Shown in pieces: positions 32,252-42,381 of a stretch of 64,000 bases of DNA; positions within the stretch are counted from its first letter, which is position 1, and each line of letters starts with the position of its first letter. The notes under the pieces were generated by a model. That model saw only the letters and a list, made by a program, of their open reading frames with translations. It did no database searches and was not told the DNA's origin. Location: the NCBI RefSeq assembly GCF_050908995.1, contig NC_135126.1, positions 8,990,001 to 9,054,000 on the forward strand, read 5' to 3'. The stretch comes from Andrena cerasifolii (lineage: Eukaryota > Arthropoda > Insecta > Hymenoptera > Andrenidae). The position numbers were made by a program, and so were the translations under genes.

Positions 32252-32393
32252 ACCGCGATAAAACAAGCTGCTGCTGAGTAGGGATACGCGAGATGGTGCC
32301 GGGGTGCTGAATCGAGAGGGGAGGACTGACCGATCCACGGCAGAGCGAGGGCGGACGGGGCTGGGGGGCTCGGCGGGGCCAGCGCGTAGTACT

Positions 32394-32407
32394 ACGCCTC
32401 GTACTAC
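32394..32407. promoter_or_regulatory. 14-bp perfect palindrome with repeated half site
   Basis: GCGTAGTACTACGC is perfectly self-complementary, and its GTACTAC half recurs at once downstream (32411-32417) next to a CACGTGCGTGCGTG alternating run. This is consistent with a cluster of sites for a dimeric DNA-binding protein in the same promoter-like stretch. Confidence 0.35.
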
Positions 32408-35307
32408 ACGTGCGTGCGTGTGTAAGACGATAACGAGGGTACACGCATTCGCTCGTGGCGAACACGCAGCCCCTTCCTCTCTCCCCTGCCCTCCCCGCTT
32501 GCGCGTGTGGGCGAGAGGGAGGAGAGAGTTGCTCCTGGATGCACGAGGCGCAATAAGAGAGCACGATTAGAGGCGGCTTACGCGCCACGGACGGGGACGC
32601 GCGGACCTCGTGTTTGGAGATCGGTTTAGCCGGTGGATTCGAATGTTCGACGCGATGTTCCGTACGTGGCAGGGGTTGTTAACCTCTGGGGCCCACGGGT
32701 GGGCTTCCCGAGGCCCCTGATACGATTACTCGGCATGTGATTCTGCTTGCTTCGTTTCCATGGGCGGTACCCCCGCCCAGCGGGACCGTTTTCGCGTATT
32801 TGTCTTCGGCTGCCTCTCGCGAGGGTGATCCGGGAGATCTCGTCGGAGAAGGGTTCGTTCCATTAGGAGAGGAATCTTTTGCACGCGGGATCGCTCTTCC
32901 ACGATTTCGGAGCGGACCTGGGTATTTGAATGCGCTTTATGGGGGACGTTCAGGTATTTGGAGCTCGGAGGATGCGCGAGGCTTCTTTGCGCGAGGCTCG
33001 TCTTCGAGCGCGATGAACGCAGTTCGACGAACGTTTCGCGGAAACAGGGTAACGATCGGCCGCGCAAAAACCTTATTTTAACCCAGCCATTATTTCCAAG
33101 CGGCATGAGTCGCCGGGGCATAAAATATTTCCAGGCAGACGTTAACGCGTGCAATAATTTACTCGCGCCCGTGCGTGCGTAATAATTGCAGCGGCGAGGG
33201 CACGCGTTACGTAAACACGGTATATTATTTCATGTAATTCGACCGCGTATTCGTGTAAATAACGCGGCGCGCACCGAGCGCGAGAGATATTGGCCCAGAA
33301 AGCTTTAACGAGTGCCCGCAAATTCGCGGAATTTTAATAAACTTTTACCAGCAATTTACTAGCCCGGATGTTTTATCTCGCACGTTTTCATAAAGCTCCC
33401 GTGTGTAGGCTTGTCAGGGTAACCAGAGATGCGAGCGGCGCTCTTTCGTCCTCTCGCGGCCCGATCGAATTCGAGCGAGCGACGGCGCTCTGTATCTGCT
33501 GCGATGATTAACGCTAGAGAGAAAAAAGGGCGAGAGCACGGGGAGAGTCGAGGGCGAGGCTGGGGGAAAAAAGGGAGGAGGAAGAGGCAGAAAGATTCGC
33601 GTGGAGCGACGATAACGAATTGTGCAGGATGAGTGATAGCTTCCGTATCGAAAAAGGATGTCGCGTATGCGTGGGTGAGTGCGTAGACGAGGCCACGGAC
33701 ATATTCCCTTTTATCGCCGCTGCTGCGGATTTCGAGGATACGAACTAGGAAATATCGTGGCCCTTCGCTCGCAGTTCTCATGGTGCTCCTTAGGAAGTTT
33801 CCGTTTCGAGTGCGCTAATTCGAACGCTCGTCGTTCGGATGCACGAAGATCTCAGGGCGTTTCGAGATTCGCGTTTTATCGTCGCGAGCTTCGCGACAAG
33901 AAGTGCCAGGCATTTCGTGGCAGCATTTCAGACGCGAAATTTAGGGGTAATAATGCAGCTGTACGGTGCACATTCGGTATAACGTATTCCTGAGGTATTT
34001 CGACGTCTCTCGTCTCACTGGTACAATTTCCCTGATATGCATCTGCAATTCAGATGCGGCACCGCCAATCTGATCGCCGCGGAATAGCCTGCACTGACAA
34101 GATATTGTCATGCTTTCGAATGGAACTTTTTTGGAGCAGCTCGATGGAACGGGAGAGAAATTCAGCCGGCACGAGGGACATCGAAAGAAGCGTGGAAAGA
34201 GAGGAAGGTACCTATTCGATAGATTTTCAGCTGACAGTGGTTCTAAAGGGAGCTTGGCACTGAATCGCTGCAGGGAAGAAGGTAAATCGTATTTTCCATG
34301 TAGGGTAGAACACTTGAACTCTCCTAATACATCATACAGTTCCTGGACCCATTAAGACCGACGAACACTCGTAAGTGGCTGTCCGAGTGTTTCAACACTG
34401 GTTAATGCAGTTCTTGGAGGAGCAGTATATGACCCACATGGCGGAAGGGGATTCGGAAGGTTATAGTCAGACGCGTGATATAGGTTCGATGGAGCTGCGA
34501 TGGTATAAAGGGATTGTAAAGTTACATACTTGATAGGTGGTAGGGGTTGGCAAGTTATAACACGACAGAATAAAAAATTTTCACGGCCTCGGCTTTATCT
34601 TATTAATAAACATTGGTCGGACGGTAAGCGGAACGGACATATTAATTAGCCGATGCGCGGGGCCTGAAGAAGCAACAAGAGTTTCCCGAAGCGCGATAAG
34701 GTATTACAGTCGGTGAAGTGGAGGGGAAGGGTCGATGTCGAGGGTGGAGGAGATGGGTGAGGTAGAGAAAGAGGATAGAAGACGGCTAATGGAAACGTCA
34801 AAATGTAACGGCGCTACGAGGCACGTATAAACGCTCGGTTGTTCTGTAATAATGCCGGTATTGTTGAGCTTATCAAGCGAGGCTAATTGGACGCGAACAG
34901 CTGGGCCGACTATGTAGTTGCTGTTCTACGACGCTCCGAAGCGGCCGCCGCCTCTCTACTTTACACTGATAATGTAATGGGACCTATCTGGAACACAAAA
35001 GCCGGCAATAGTTTAATGGATTTGTCTCGAATTGTCACCGAGCGTCAAAACAAACCGATGGCGGGGGATGCGTCGGGGAGGGCATCGTGCTGAATTGTTC
35101 TCTCGACAATGCACGGCATTAAATGCATAATTATTGCAACGGGAGCTATTAACGTCTCGTAGACGAGCGCGTAATCGCGCGTGTGATTGGTGGTCACGGT
35201 TGATTGGCGAGCGTTACGAAGATCGCGTATTCAAGTGTTTAGAAATGCTGTCGTCTTCTTTTAAATGGAAGAAACACGCTGGGGTGTGTAATTATATTTT
35301 TCTGTTG

Positions 35308-36178
35308 GAATATGAGAACTTGAGGATATGGAATCTTAGGCATGTAGGAACTTGGAGATATGGAAACTTGAGGATATGGAAATTTGGGGATGTGGGAACT
35401 TGAAGATATGGAAATTTGGGGATATGGGAACTTGGGATATGGAAATTTGAGGATATGGAAACTTCGAGATATGGAAATTTAGAGATATGGAAACTTGGGG
35501 ATATGGAAATTTGGGGATATCGAAAATTTTACGAAACTTGATTTTATTTTGGAAACTTGAGGATGCGAGAACTTGTGGATATGCAAATTTGGGGATATGG
35601 GAACTTGGGGATATGGAAACTTGGGGATATGGGAACTTAGGGATCTGGGAACTTGGAGATATGGAAACTTGGGGATATGGGAACTTAGGGATCTGGGAAC
35701 TTAGGGATCTGGGAACTTGGAGATATGGAAACTTGAGGATATGTAAATTTAGGGATGTGAGAACTTGAAGATATGAAAATTTGGGGATATGGGAACTTGG
35801 GATATGGAAATTTGAAGATATCGAAAATTTTACAAAACTTGATTTTATTTTGGAAACTTGAGGATGCGAGAACTTGTGGATATGCAAATTTGGGGATATG
35901 GGAACTTGGGGATATGGAAACTTGGGGATATGGGAACTTAGGGATCTGGGAACTTAGGGATCTGGGAACTTGGAGATATGGAAACTTGAGGATATGTAAA
36001 TTTAGGGATGTGAGAACTTGAAGATATGAAAATTTGGGGATATGGGAACTTGGGATATGGAAATTTGGAGATATCGAAAATTTTACGAAACTTGATTTTA
36101 TTTTGGAAACTTGAGGATGCGAGAACTTGTGGATATGCAAATTTAGGGATAGTGGGAACTTGAGCATTTGAGAACTCA
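35308..36178 (+). repeat. 16-bp minisatellite with higher-order copies
   Basis: The array is built from 16-bp units of the form GGGGATATGGAAACTT, with A/G, T/A and T/C variants. It contains three copies of a distinct segment beginning CGAAAATTTTACGAAACTTG at 35521, 35822 and 36075. The spacings are 301 and 253 bp, which differ by 48 bp, exactly three units, so the larger segment was duplicated and then gained or lost whole units. Because 16 is not a multiple of three and the unit lacks stop triplets in most phases, long frames run through it on both strands (up to 183 codons). These are not genes. Confidence 0.95.
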
Positions 36179-37028
36179 GAAATAACACCAGAGCTTTCTC
36201 GCAACAGTCGTATGTGGAAGTCCAGGAAAGTGTGACGAAGAATGATGATTCGTGGGCGCCGTAACGTGCGCGTACGCGTAAGCGTTACGCAGATCGCGAG
36301 CGCAGTAATAATAGCGTGGACGATGTGATAGACTTTGCGTAGTACGCAACCGGAGCGTAAGAACCGGCGACCGGGGGGAACACGATGATGGGCGTCGTGT
36401 TGCTGTTTTGTCGCCGCTGAAGAAGATTGACGAAAAATAACGCCGCGTCACGTGTACGCGCGCATGGCTTACACGTGGATTCGCTGTTAAACACCATGTG
36501 CCGTTTCTTGCCCCCGTGACGCAATTATCGCGTTTTTGGCGTCAATTATGCACGCAGTCGTTTGCCTCGTTTCGTTTCCCCCAACGCTGCTTCTGTGCCA
36601 CGCTTCTTAAACTGCGATTCCATGGAACGTTAACCATTAAATGGCAGTTTTTTCAGACCACCTTTGGCACGAGCAAAGAGCCGGGCTAGGTCTTAATCAA
36701 ATGGGAAGGTTCAAAGAAATTAATTTACAGCTTCAATCTTTTCTGTACGTTTTTAATGAACGATTACAGAGGGTGGCGAATACAGAATTATTTAGCTTCA
36801 GTTACTCCAAGCGCTTCGCAGCGGAAGAATTACTACAACCTTCATCACGCTCCTCGCATTTTTCGCCGGAGTATCGGGGGCGCGATTACGCTCGCCATTT
36901 GATCATCACGCGTGGCGAATGATTGCATTCTTCGCGCGATGATTCGGCATCTGCGCCTCGGGAAACGCTTCAACAACGGACTATGTAGTAACTTTTCGCC
37001 GATCCTACTTCAATTAACAACTCTAAAC
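36179..37028. other. No gene recognised
   Basis: The interval lies between the minisatellite and the hAT-type MITE. The only structure I see is a cluster of palindromic GCGTAA/TTACGC motifs near 36260-36365. Confidence 0.5.
36260..36365. promoter_or_regulatory. Cluster of TTGCGTA/TTACGC palindromes
   Basis: GCGTAAGCGTTACGC (36276-36290) and TTGCGTAGTACGCAA (36335-36349) are perfect inverted repeats around 3-base and 1-base centres. Further half sites GTAACG and GCGTAAG lie at about 36261 and 36354. The half sites resemble those bound by C/EBP- and PAR-type bZIP dimers (TTRCGYAA), but the extra central bases make the assignment tentative. Confidence 0.35.
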
Positions 37029-37448
37029 TAGTGTTGTTAAAATGAGCTTCGAGCCGTAAAGCTTCAAGAGCTCGAGTCGCGGTTCAAACTCTAAAGGCTC
37101 GAACCTTTAAGGCTCGAACCCTGTAGCCGTGAGAGCTCTAGCCTTTAAAGCTCGAGTCTTCAAGCTTGAATAAGATCCAACCAATTGGTGGAACCTATTC
37201 TCTGTGTTTAATTCTAACGTTTTACAATAGTGGTTGCACAAAATAAGATATAATACCAAGGACTTGGAGTTAACTTCATTACTATTAAACACAAGAGCCT
37301 TCAGCTTCGAGGCTGGAGCCTCAATGCTTGAACCTCGAACTTCGAGAGCTCGAGCTTCATATGATATTAGCCTTAAAGGCTAAGTCATTAAGGTTAAGAC
37401 TATGAAGTCTTCATAAAGCTATGAAGACTCGAGCTTTACACAACACTA
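37029..37448. mobile_element. hAT-type MITE, 420 bp
   Basis: The ends are short inverted repeats (TAGTGTTGT on the left, ACAACACTA on the right, with weaker similarity further in). They are flanked by CTCTAAAC (37021-37028) and CTCTGAAC (37449-37456), an 8-bp duplication with one mismatch. An 8-bp duplication and TAGTGTTG-like ends are characteristic of hAT elements. The interior is full of degenerate AAGCTCGAG, GGCTCGAACC and AGCTTCGAG motifs in both orientations, which form many small hairpins. No coding capacity remains. Confidence 0.75.
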
Positions 37449-38902
37449 CTCTGAACAAGCAAAACCCTAACGTTGGACACCCACGTCGTTTTTGATTATA
37501 TTAGCCGAGCATTTCCAACTTTCAACGGGTGGTCGAGCGAAAATTTCGCTCACCTGGGCGACCGACTGACAGTCGCGCCAGCGAAACCGCCGCGCGTATC
37601 GTTAACCACCGCGATACTCGATAATGGTGAAGCGGGACGACTTTAATAGAATTAAACTCGAGTAGAGTTCCATGTTGATTTTAACGAAATCTCCACCGTC
37701 TCGGGGAGAGCGAGCAACTGGACGACGAGCACACGCTCGAATCGAAACTTCGCCGTGGCCCTCTCGCCGCCGGTTTATCGAGTTCGAAACTAGTCGACCG
37801 TCCAATCGGGAGGACCATCGTGGAAAGTCTGTCTCCGGAGACCCTGGCTGTCCTTGGCTAAATTAGTCGATAAACCCCGGTTTAAAGTTCCCCAAGTTCC
37901 ACGCGCAGACAGCGGCTCGCTAGTTACTCCCCTCCCGGCTCGGCGCGCCACGAATCTACTCCCCCGCAGCGTGGGAGAAAAAATAAAATAAAGGGCACCG
38001 GGGCCGAAAGGGGGAAGGTTTCACCGGCTATGATGGGAATTAAAGTGCGCGGTGTGCTCGTGATTCGAATTAATCGGCCGTGCCGGACAGCGGCCCATTC
38101 GGCGGCCGATCAAAATGCCGCGGTTAATTGGACATATTTCATTGAACCTTTATATCGTTCGAAAAAAACTCCGCGCCCAGCTTTTTGTCGACACGTCGTT
38201 CCGGAAGCCACAGCATTCGCACGATTCCCCGCACCCCAGGATTGAACGTCGTTTTTCAAACGCTGAATGTCCCGAGTCGGAATCTGGGTCTGACTATGGC
38301 ATTCCTTTTCCCCTTTCAAGAATTCACGCCGACCGTCATTCATCCTCGACGCTTAGATCGAAGCGGTCGCGTCTCTTCCGCGCCTCGGATGCTCGGTATC
38401 ATCGGCACGGGCATTCATGGAATCCGCGAGATCGTGTTCGTTCGCGTTTCCTGGTGATAAGCGGCAGGCCAGCAGCAGCAGGAAGACGCGACAGGAGGAT
38501 CGGTCCCGATCGATCGGGGGCATCGGATTTCATTAGCCGCTCGTTAGTCAACACGCGGCATAATATAAATCTCGCGGGACGGTGGCGCGGAATGGTATGA
38601 AGCACGCGTAACGCGATAGATAGCGGTTATCAGCGGTTTTTTGCGAAGCGAATCGCCTTTTCCTCGCTCCCCATTGGTCCGAGCGGTGAGTCATTTGGCG
38701 AGGAATAATAACGCTCTCTTATCCACGGGTCCCTCGGTTCGTCCCACTCTCTTCATCTTATCCCTCTTCTTCGCCGTTCTCGCTCCCTCCTCCCCAAGTC
38801 CTCCTTCTATTCGTATCTCGTGGCGCGTCTTTTGCGCTGCAGCAATCTGAGTGGGTCAGCCGGATAAAGAAAGCTCGATGGCCGGTCGTCGTCGTAAGTC
38901 GC

Positions 38903-38940
38903 CGTCGTTGTCGTAGTTGACGACGACGAGGACAACGACG
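38903..38940. repeat. GTC/GAC trinucleotide hairpin
   Basis: CGTCGTTGTC at 38903-38912 pairs perfectly with GACAACGACG at 38931-38940 around an 18-base loop, inside a GTC- and GAC-rich patch (38885-38945). It is likely a simple-sequence patch in which the two complementary phases meet. Confidence 0.6.
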
Positions 38941-40635
38941 ATGAACTTCCACGTTGGCAAATGGTCATTGAGTCAATTACGCGGATAAAGTGCACCATTG
39001 TGCGGCGTAGCGGCGATTTTTCTAACCCCGTTCGCCATCGGCGACGTTTACACGGTTAGGCGGATAACGCCGCGCGCGCTTAATCACGCGCGTCTCTGTT
39101 TCGACTCGTGATAGAGTGGTGTTTTGGTGCGCGACGGCTGGCTCCCAGCTCGTACCACATCGACTAGTCGCCGTGTCATTAGTGCCACTTCTTTGGCAGA
39201 CGTTTAATGGAACCGGAGCGTGCTGCGAGTTAAAAAAAACAGGTCCATTTACCTAACCAGAGGCACTCGACCGCCTTCGAAAGCGCGTCGCGGATAAGAG
39301 ATTCATATTTTGCGGATTGATCATCCGTCAAGCGAGATCATCCGTTTACGAGTTTATTTACCGAAATGGACAGGCACTCCCGCGGTGCCGGATAAAACGG
39401 GGTATATTATGCAAATTGACGTAGCCGACGTGTCGTCGAAATGTTCGTCGATCGATCGCGTTATCATTTATACCGTGGGACACTCTATCCGTGCTCATTA
39501 CCCGAAAAGTAAATTACGACCCCGTAGTTGCCCATTGTGCACATTTTTTTCCTCTCCCGAAGAGCGTACGAAGGTAATAGGCGGGTTAACGCCGCGGGGC
39601 ACGTGACCAGACAAAAGTTAACGATAGGTTTCAAGCGGAGCGCGCATTTTTTACCCCCTTCTTGTCCTCTCAACGGCCACGGTAATACGCGAATACGCCC
39701 CGGATGTGCGTGCACGTCAATTTCATCGGGGCCATTTTGCCCCTCTTTCTTCGCTTAATGTAACTAATAGAAGGACCGTGGAAAATCGTTCCACGATTGC
39801 GGGATACGCGTGCACCGTGGTCAATAATGGCTGGAATTGTTTCACCGAGTCGAATCAAATATTTAAATGGCCCATATTTCCGGTGCGTTGTCGAGGCTAG
39901 CAAATTTACGATGGGTCGAAGTATTTTGAAGAATTGAATCGAAATCGTTTATTTCACGTTTGCAAATGCACGGAGACGAAATTAACGCGCAGGACGATCA
40001 GTCCTCCAGCACACGCGGCCGAGGACGAACGGCCGTAAAAATAGCGACGAACGTGTGTTTATTCAAATACGATTTGGCACGCGTAAAAGAGGCTTATAAA
40101 TTATGTGCGAGGCGTGCGAGTATCGCGTGCACGCCCCGCGTAGGCTCTCATCAGCTAAGTGCACTTTCATCGCAGTCTCTCGGACAATCGACGTACGATT
40201 TGTTTTAGCAAATGAAACGGAAATGGGCCTCGTCGATGCCGCTTAATTTCAACGGTATTTACTCGCACCGTCCGCCGATATTTCACCACTGATACAGCGG
40301 AGAAATTATCGTTCGTCAGTAGCAAGTCTCGGGGAAAAAAGTTCCAACAGATCGTCCATAAAATTCTAATATTCCTAGCAATCTGAAAGAATTACGTTGC
40401 ACCCAAATTGTACCAGGGATTAAGATGGATAAAATGAATTTATTCCGGCGATATTCATTCGTCGCGTGTTCTGATATTGCGTAGCACTCCGTCGCGTCTT
40501 CGACTTTATTTAAACATTATTTAAACTTTATTGACGGGGAGTACGAAGGCAACATGTATAATTCAAAGTGGCGACAATTTGTTCCACCCAGCAAGCGATC
40601 CGTCCTGTTCAACAGAGGCGTTGGGCGCGAAGTCA

Positions 40636-40727
40636 AATGTAGCCGGCGACACGAAAGAGGGGTGGTCAGCTGTAATGAATTCTTAGTGGCCGTGTTCGAC
40701 TTTCGAGGCCTCCCGAGCACGCGATGC
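40636..40727 (+). repeat. Diverged local duplication, copy 1
   Basis: A GGGTGG block is followed by TAATGAATTCTTAGTG (40673-40688), then a CTTTCGAG core and a CCCG..CACGCGA tail. The order and spacing match copy 2 at about 41150-41250. Inside, TCGA-CTT-TCGA can form a small hairpin. The 16-base central block is identical in the two copies although their flanks have diverged, which suggests constraint on that block. Confidence 0.6.
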
Positions 40728-41149
40728 GAAAAAATACGATCAGCCGGATTTGCATTCCACCCGCGCCGATCGTGACATCGATGACATGTATGCAAAGAGC
40801 GAGTCACCTAATATGCATTAGTAATAGACGTTTCCAACCGCGCGTCACGTGTTTTACATAAAGTCGCAACGTAGCACACAATGCATATACCTATTACCCT
40901 TTTCATCGACCAGGAGCGCTCGACGCGAGCCGAGTTCCGCCTTTGAAAGCTTGGCGAACGTGCCTCGGTAAACACAGGTATACCAAGAGCCATGTGTCAT
41001 AAGATAATGAGAGCCCTGCGATTCCAGCCTGACCGTGGAAACGAAAAAATTACACGGTCCTCGGGATCGGAGTTGTAATGGCGGATCGGCCTGACGATAA
41101 TTACAATAAACGGGGGCTCACCCTCGGAAGATTCATCGATCCCGCGAAC

Positions 41150-41250
41150 GGGGCGACGCGCGATGCACAAGCGTCGAGCCACCAACGAGGGTGGCTAATG
41201 AATTCTTAGTGTCCGTGCCTCGCTTTCGAGCATTCCCGGACACGCGAGCA
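41150..41250 (+). repeat. Diverged local duplication, copy 2
   Basis: This is the second copy, 523 bp downstream of the first. TAATGAATTCTTAGTG lies at 41196-41211, followed by a hairpin in which GTGTCCG pairs with CGGACAC, with an inner CTCG/CGAG stem around CTTT. The inner stem corresponds in position to that of copy 1 but differs in sequence. Function unknown; it could be a repeated regulatory module. Confidence 0.6.
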
Positions 41251-41735
41251 CGAGCAGAGCCTGCGCGCCTCCGCGGTGGTTAATTTAATACAGGTAGATT
41301 GCCCGCAGGTATCCCACCCTAACTTTCTCCGTCTCCGCCCTCGGGTCGACCGTATCGCCACCCCCCAGCTCTCACCCCGTCGTATAATATACCGTCGCCA
41401 CCCTACGCTTTCTCCGCGCTGCTCGCAGAGCGCGGGTGCGGAAGGTGGAAAGAGTTATACGAGCGTGATCCTCCGTCAGCGTGTGCCGGCGTAATGGGAA
41501 CACGAGGACCGTTGAAATAATACGTCGCGTTTAAGATACATCTTAGCTTCGTGCCTCCTGATGAAGCAACGAAGCGGGTGGTTGTTTTCGAGGGGTTCGG
41601 AACGGTGGAACGGGAGCAAGAAGGGGTTGATATTTTCTGCTGACCTGGATACTGTTTTCCACTTCTTCTCTTTCCGTTGGAAGAACAGGATTCTTTTCGA
41701 CTGGTAGTAGATTGAGGTTTGAGCGAAAGGGATTA

Positions 41736-42379
41736 GGGTAATTGCGGGAGAGATGTCGCACTTTTATTGTATCGGAAGGTACCTAAGTCGACTAAATGAT
41801 GCTTTTAATGTTAAAAATACAAAAAGAGTGTCTCAAAATAGATACCGTGACATCTCAAGGCAAATTATTTATTTTTTAATGACAAATCTGATAATCCAAA
41901 CATATTTGTGGGCTCTTTTTACTTTTTTTCACATTTTATTTTTATTTTATGTGTAATGAATGTGGAAGGAAGAACAAAAGACAATTAAGTTTAGAAAAAC
42001 AGAAATAATATCTGCACCTATTTATTTTTCCAATTTTATTGTATTCTATAACTGTATAAATTGAAAAGATTTTTCATTTTACTTTGCTTTAACTATTTTT
42101 TTAAATACAAACTTAAAATTAACAAGTTTAAATGGAAAATTAAACGTTTTTGCGAAATGCGGCACCACTCCGGCACGTGCGGCGTCTCTCCTAAAAAATG
42201 GATGTTTTTAGTTTCAATTTTATAAGGGTGACAAATATTAAAATTTTGATTTTCTTTAATGCTAACAGTAGGAACAGATGTTCAATTAATAATATGTATC
42301 CTTGGAAGAAATTTTCGTTGCAAAATTTAGACACGGTGAGAATTTTGCGTAAGGTGCGGCAACTGTTTCACAATTACCC
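41736..42379. mobile_element. TA-flanked MITE-like element, 644 bp
   Basis: The left end GGGTAATTGCGGGAGAG and the right end, reverse-complemented GGGTAATTGTGAAACAG, are inverted repeats of about 30 bp at roughly two-thirds identity (both continue to a CGCAC block). TA lies outside each end at 41734-41735 and 42380-42381. The interior is strongly AT-rich, apart from a GCGGCACCACTCCGGCACG segment near 42161 that echoes the terminal CGGCA/CGCAC motifs. The frames inside are AT-driven (Phe/Leu/Ile/Asn-rich) and not transposase-like. It is probably an old non-autonomous Tc1/mariner-pogo group element. Confidence 0.6.
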
Positions 42380-42381
42380 TA

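Larger units (their letters stand above)
30883..35307. other. No gene recognised; includes promoter-like CpG-rich stretch
   Basis: Frames are short, overlapping and without motifs. The interval includes a purine tract (31895-32190), a G-run, a CpG-rich promoter-like stretch (about 32200-32750) and a second purine-rich patch near 33495-33600. A short ATG frame at 32643 (26 codons) has no supporting evidence. Confidence 0.5.
37449..41735. other. No gene recognised; contains duplicated module
   Basis: Open frames reach about 161 codons (38115-38600) with no recognisable motif. A trinucleotide-rich hairpin at 38903-38940 and a pair of diverged direct repeats near 40.64 and 41.15 kb are listed separately. 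Confidence 0.5.

Noticed and set aside
35336..36204. Long minus- and plus-strand frames (up to 183 codons) rich in Ser, Pro and Ile
   Set aside because: They translate the 16-bp minisatellite; stop-free because of the repeat unit, and open on both strands.
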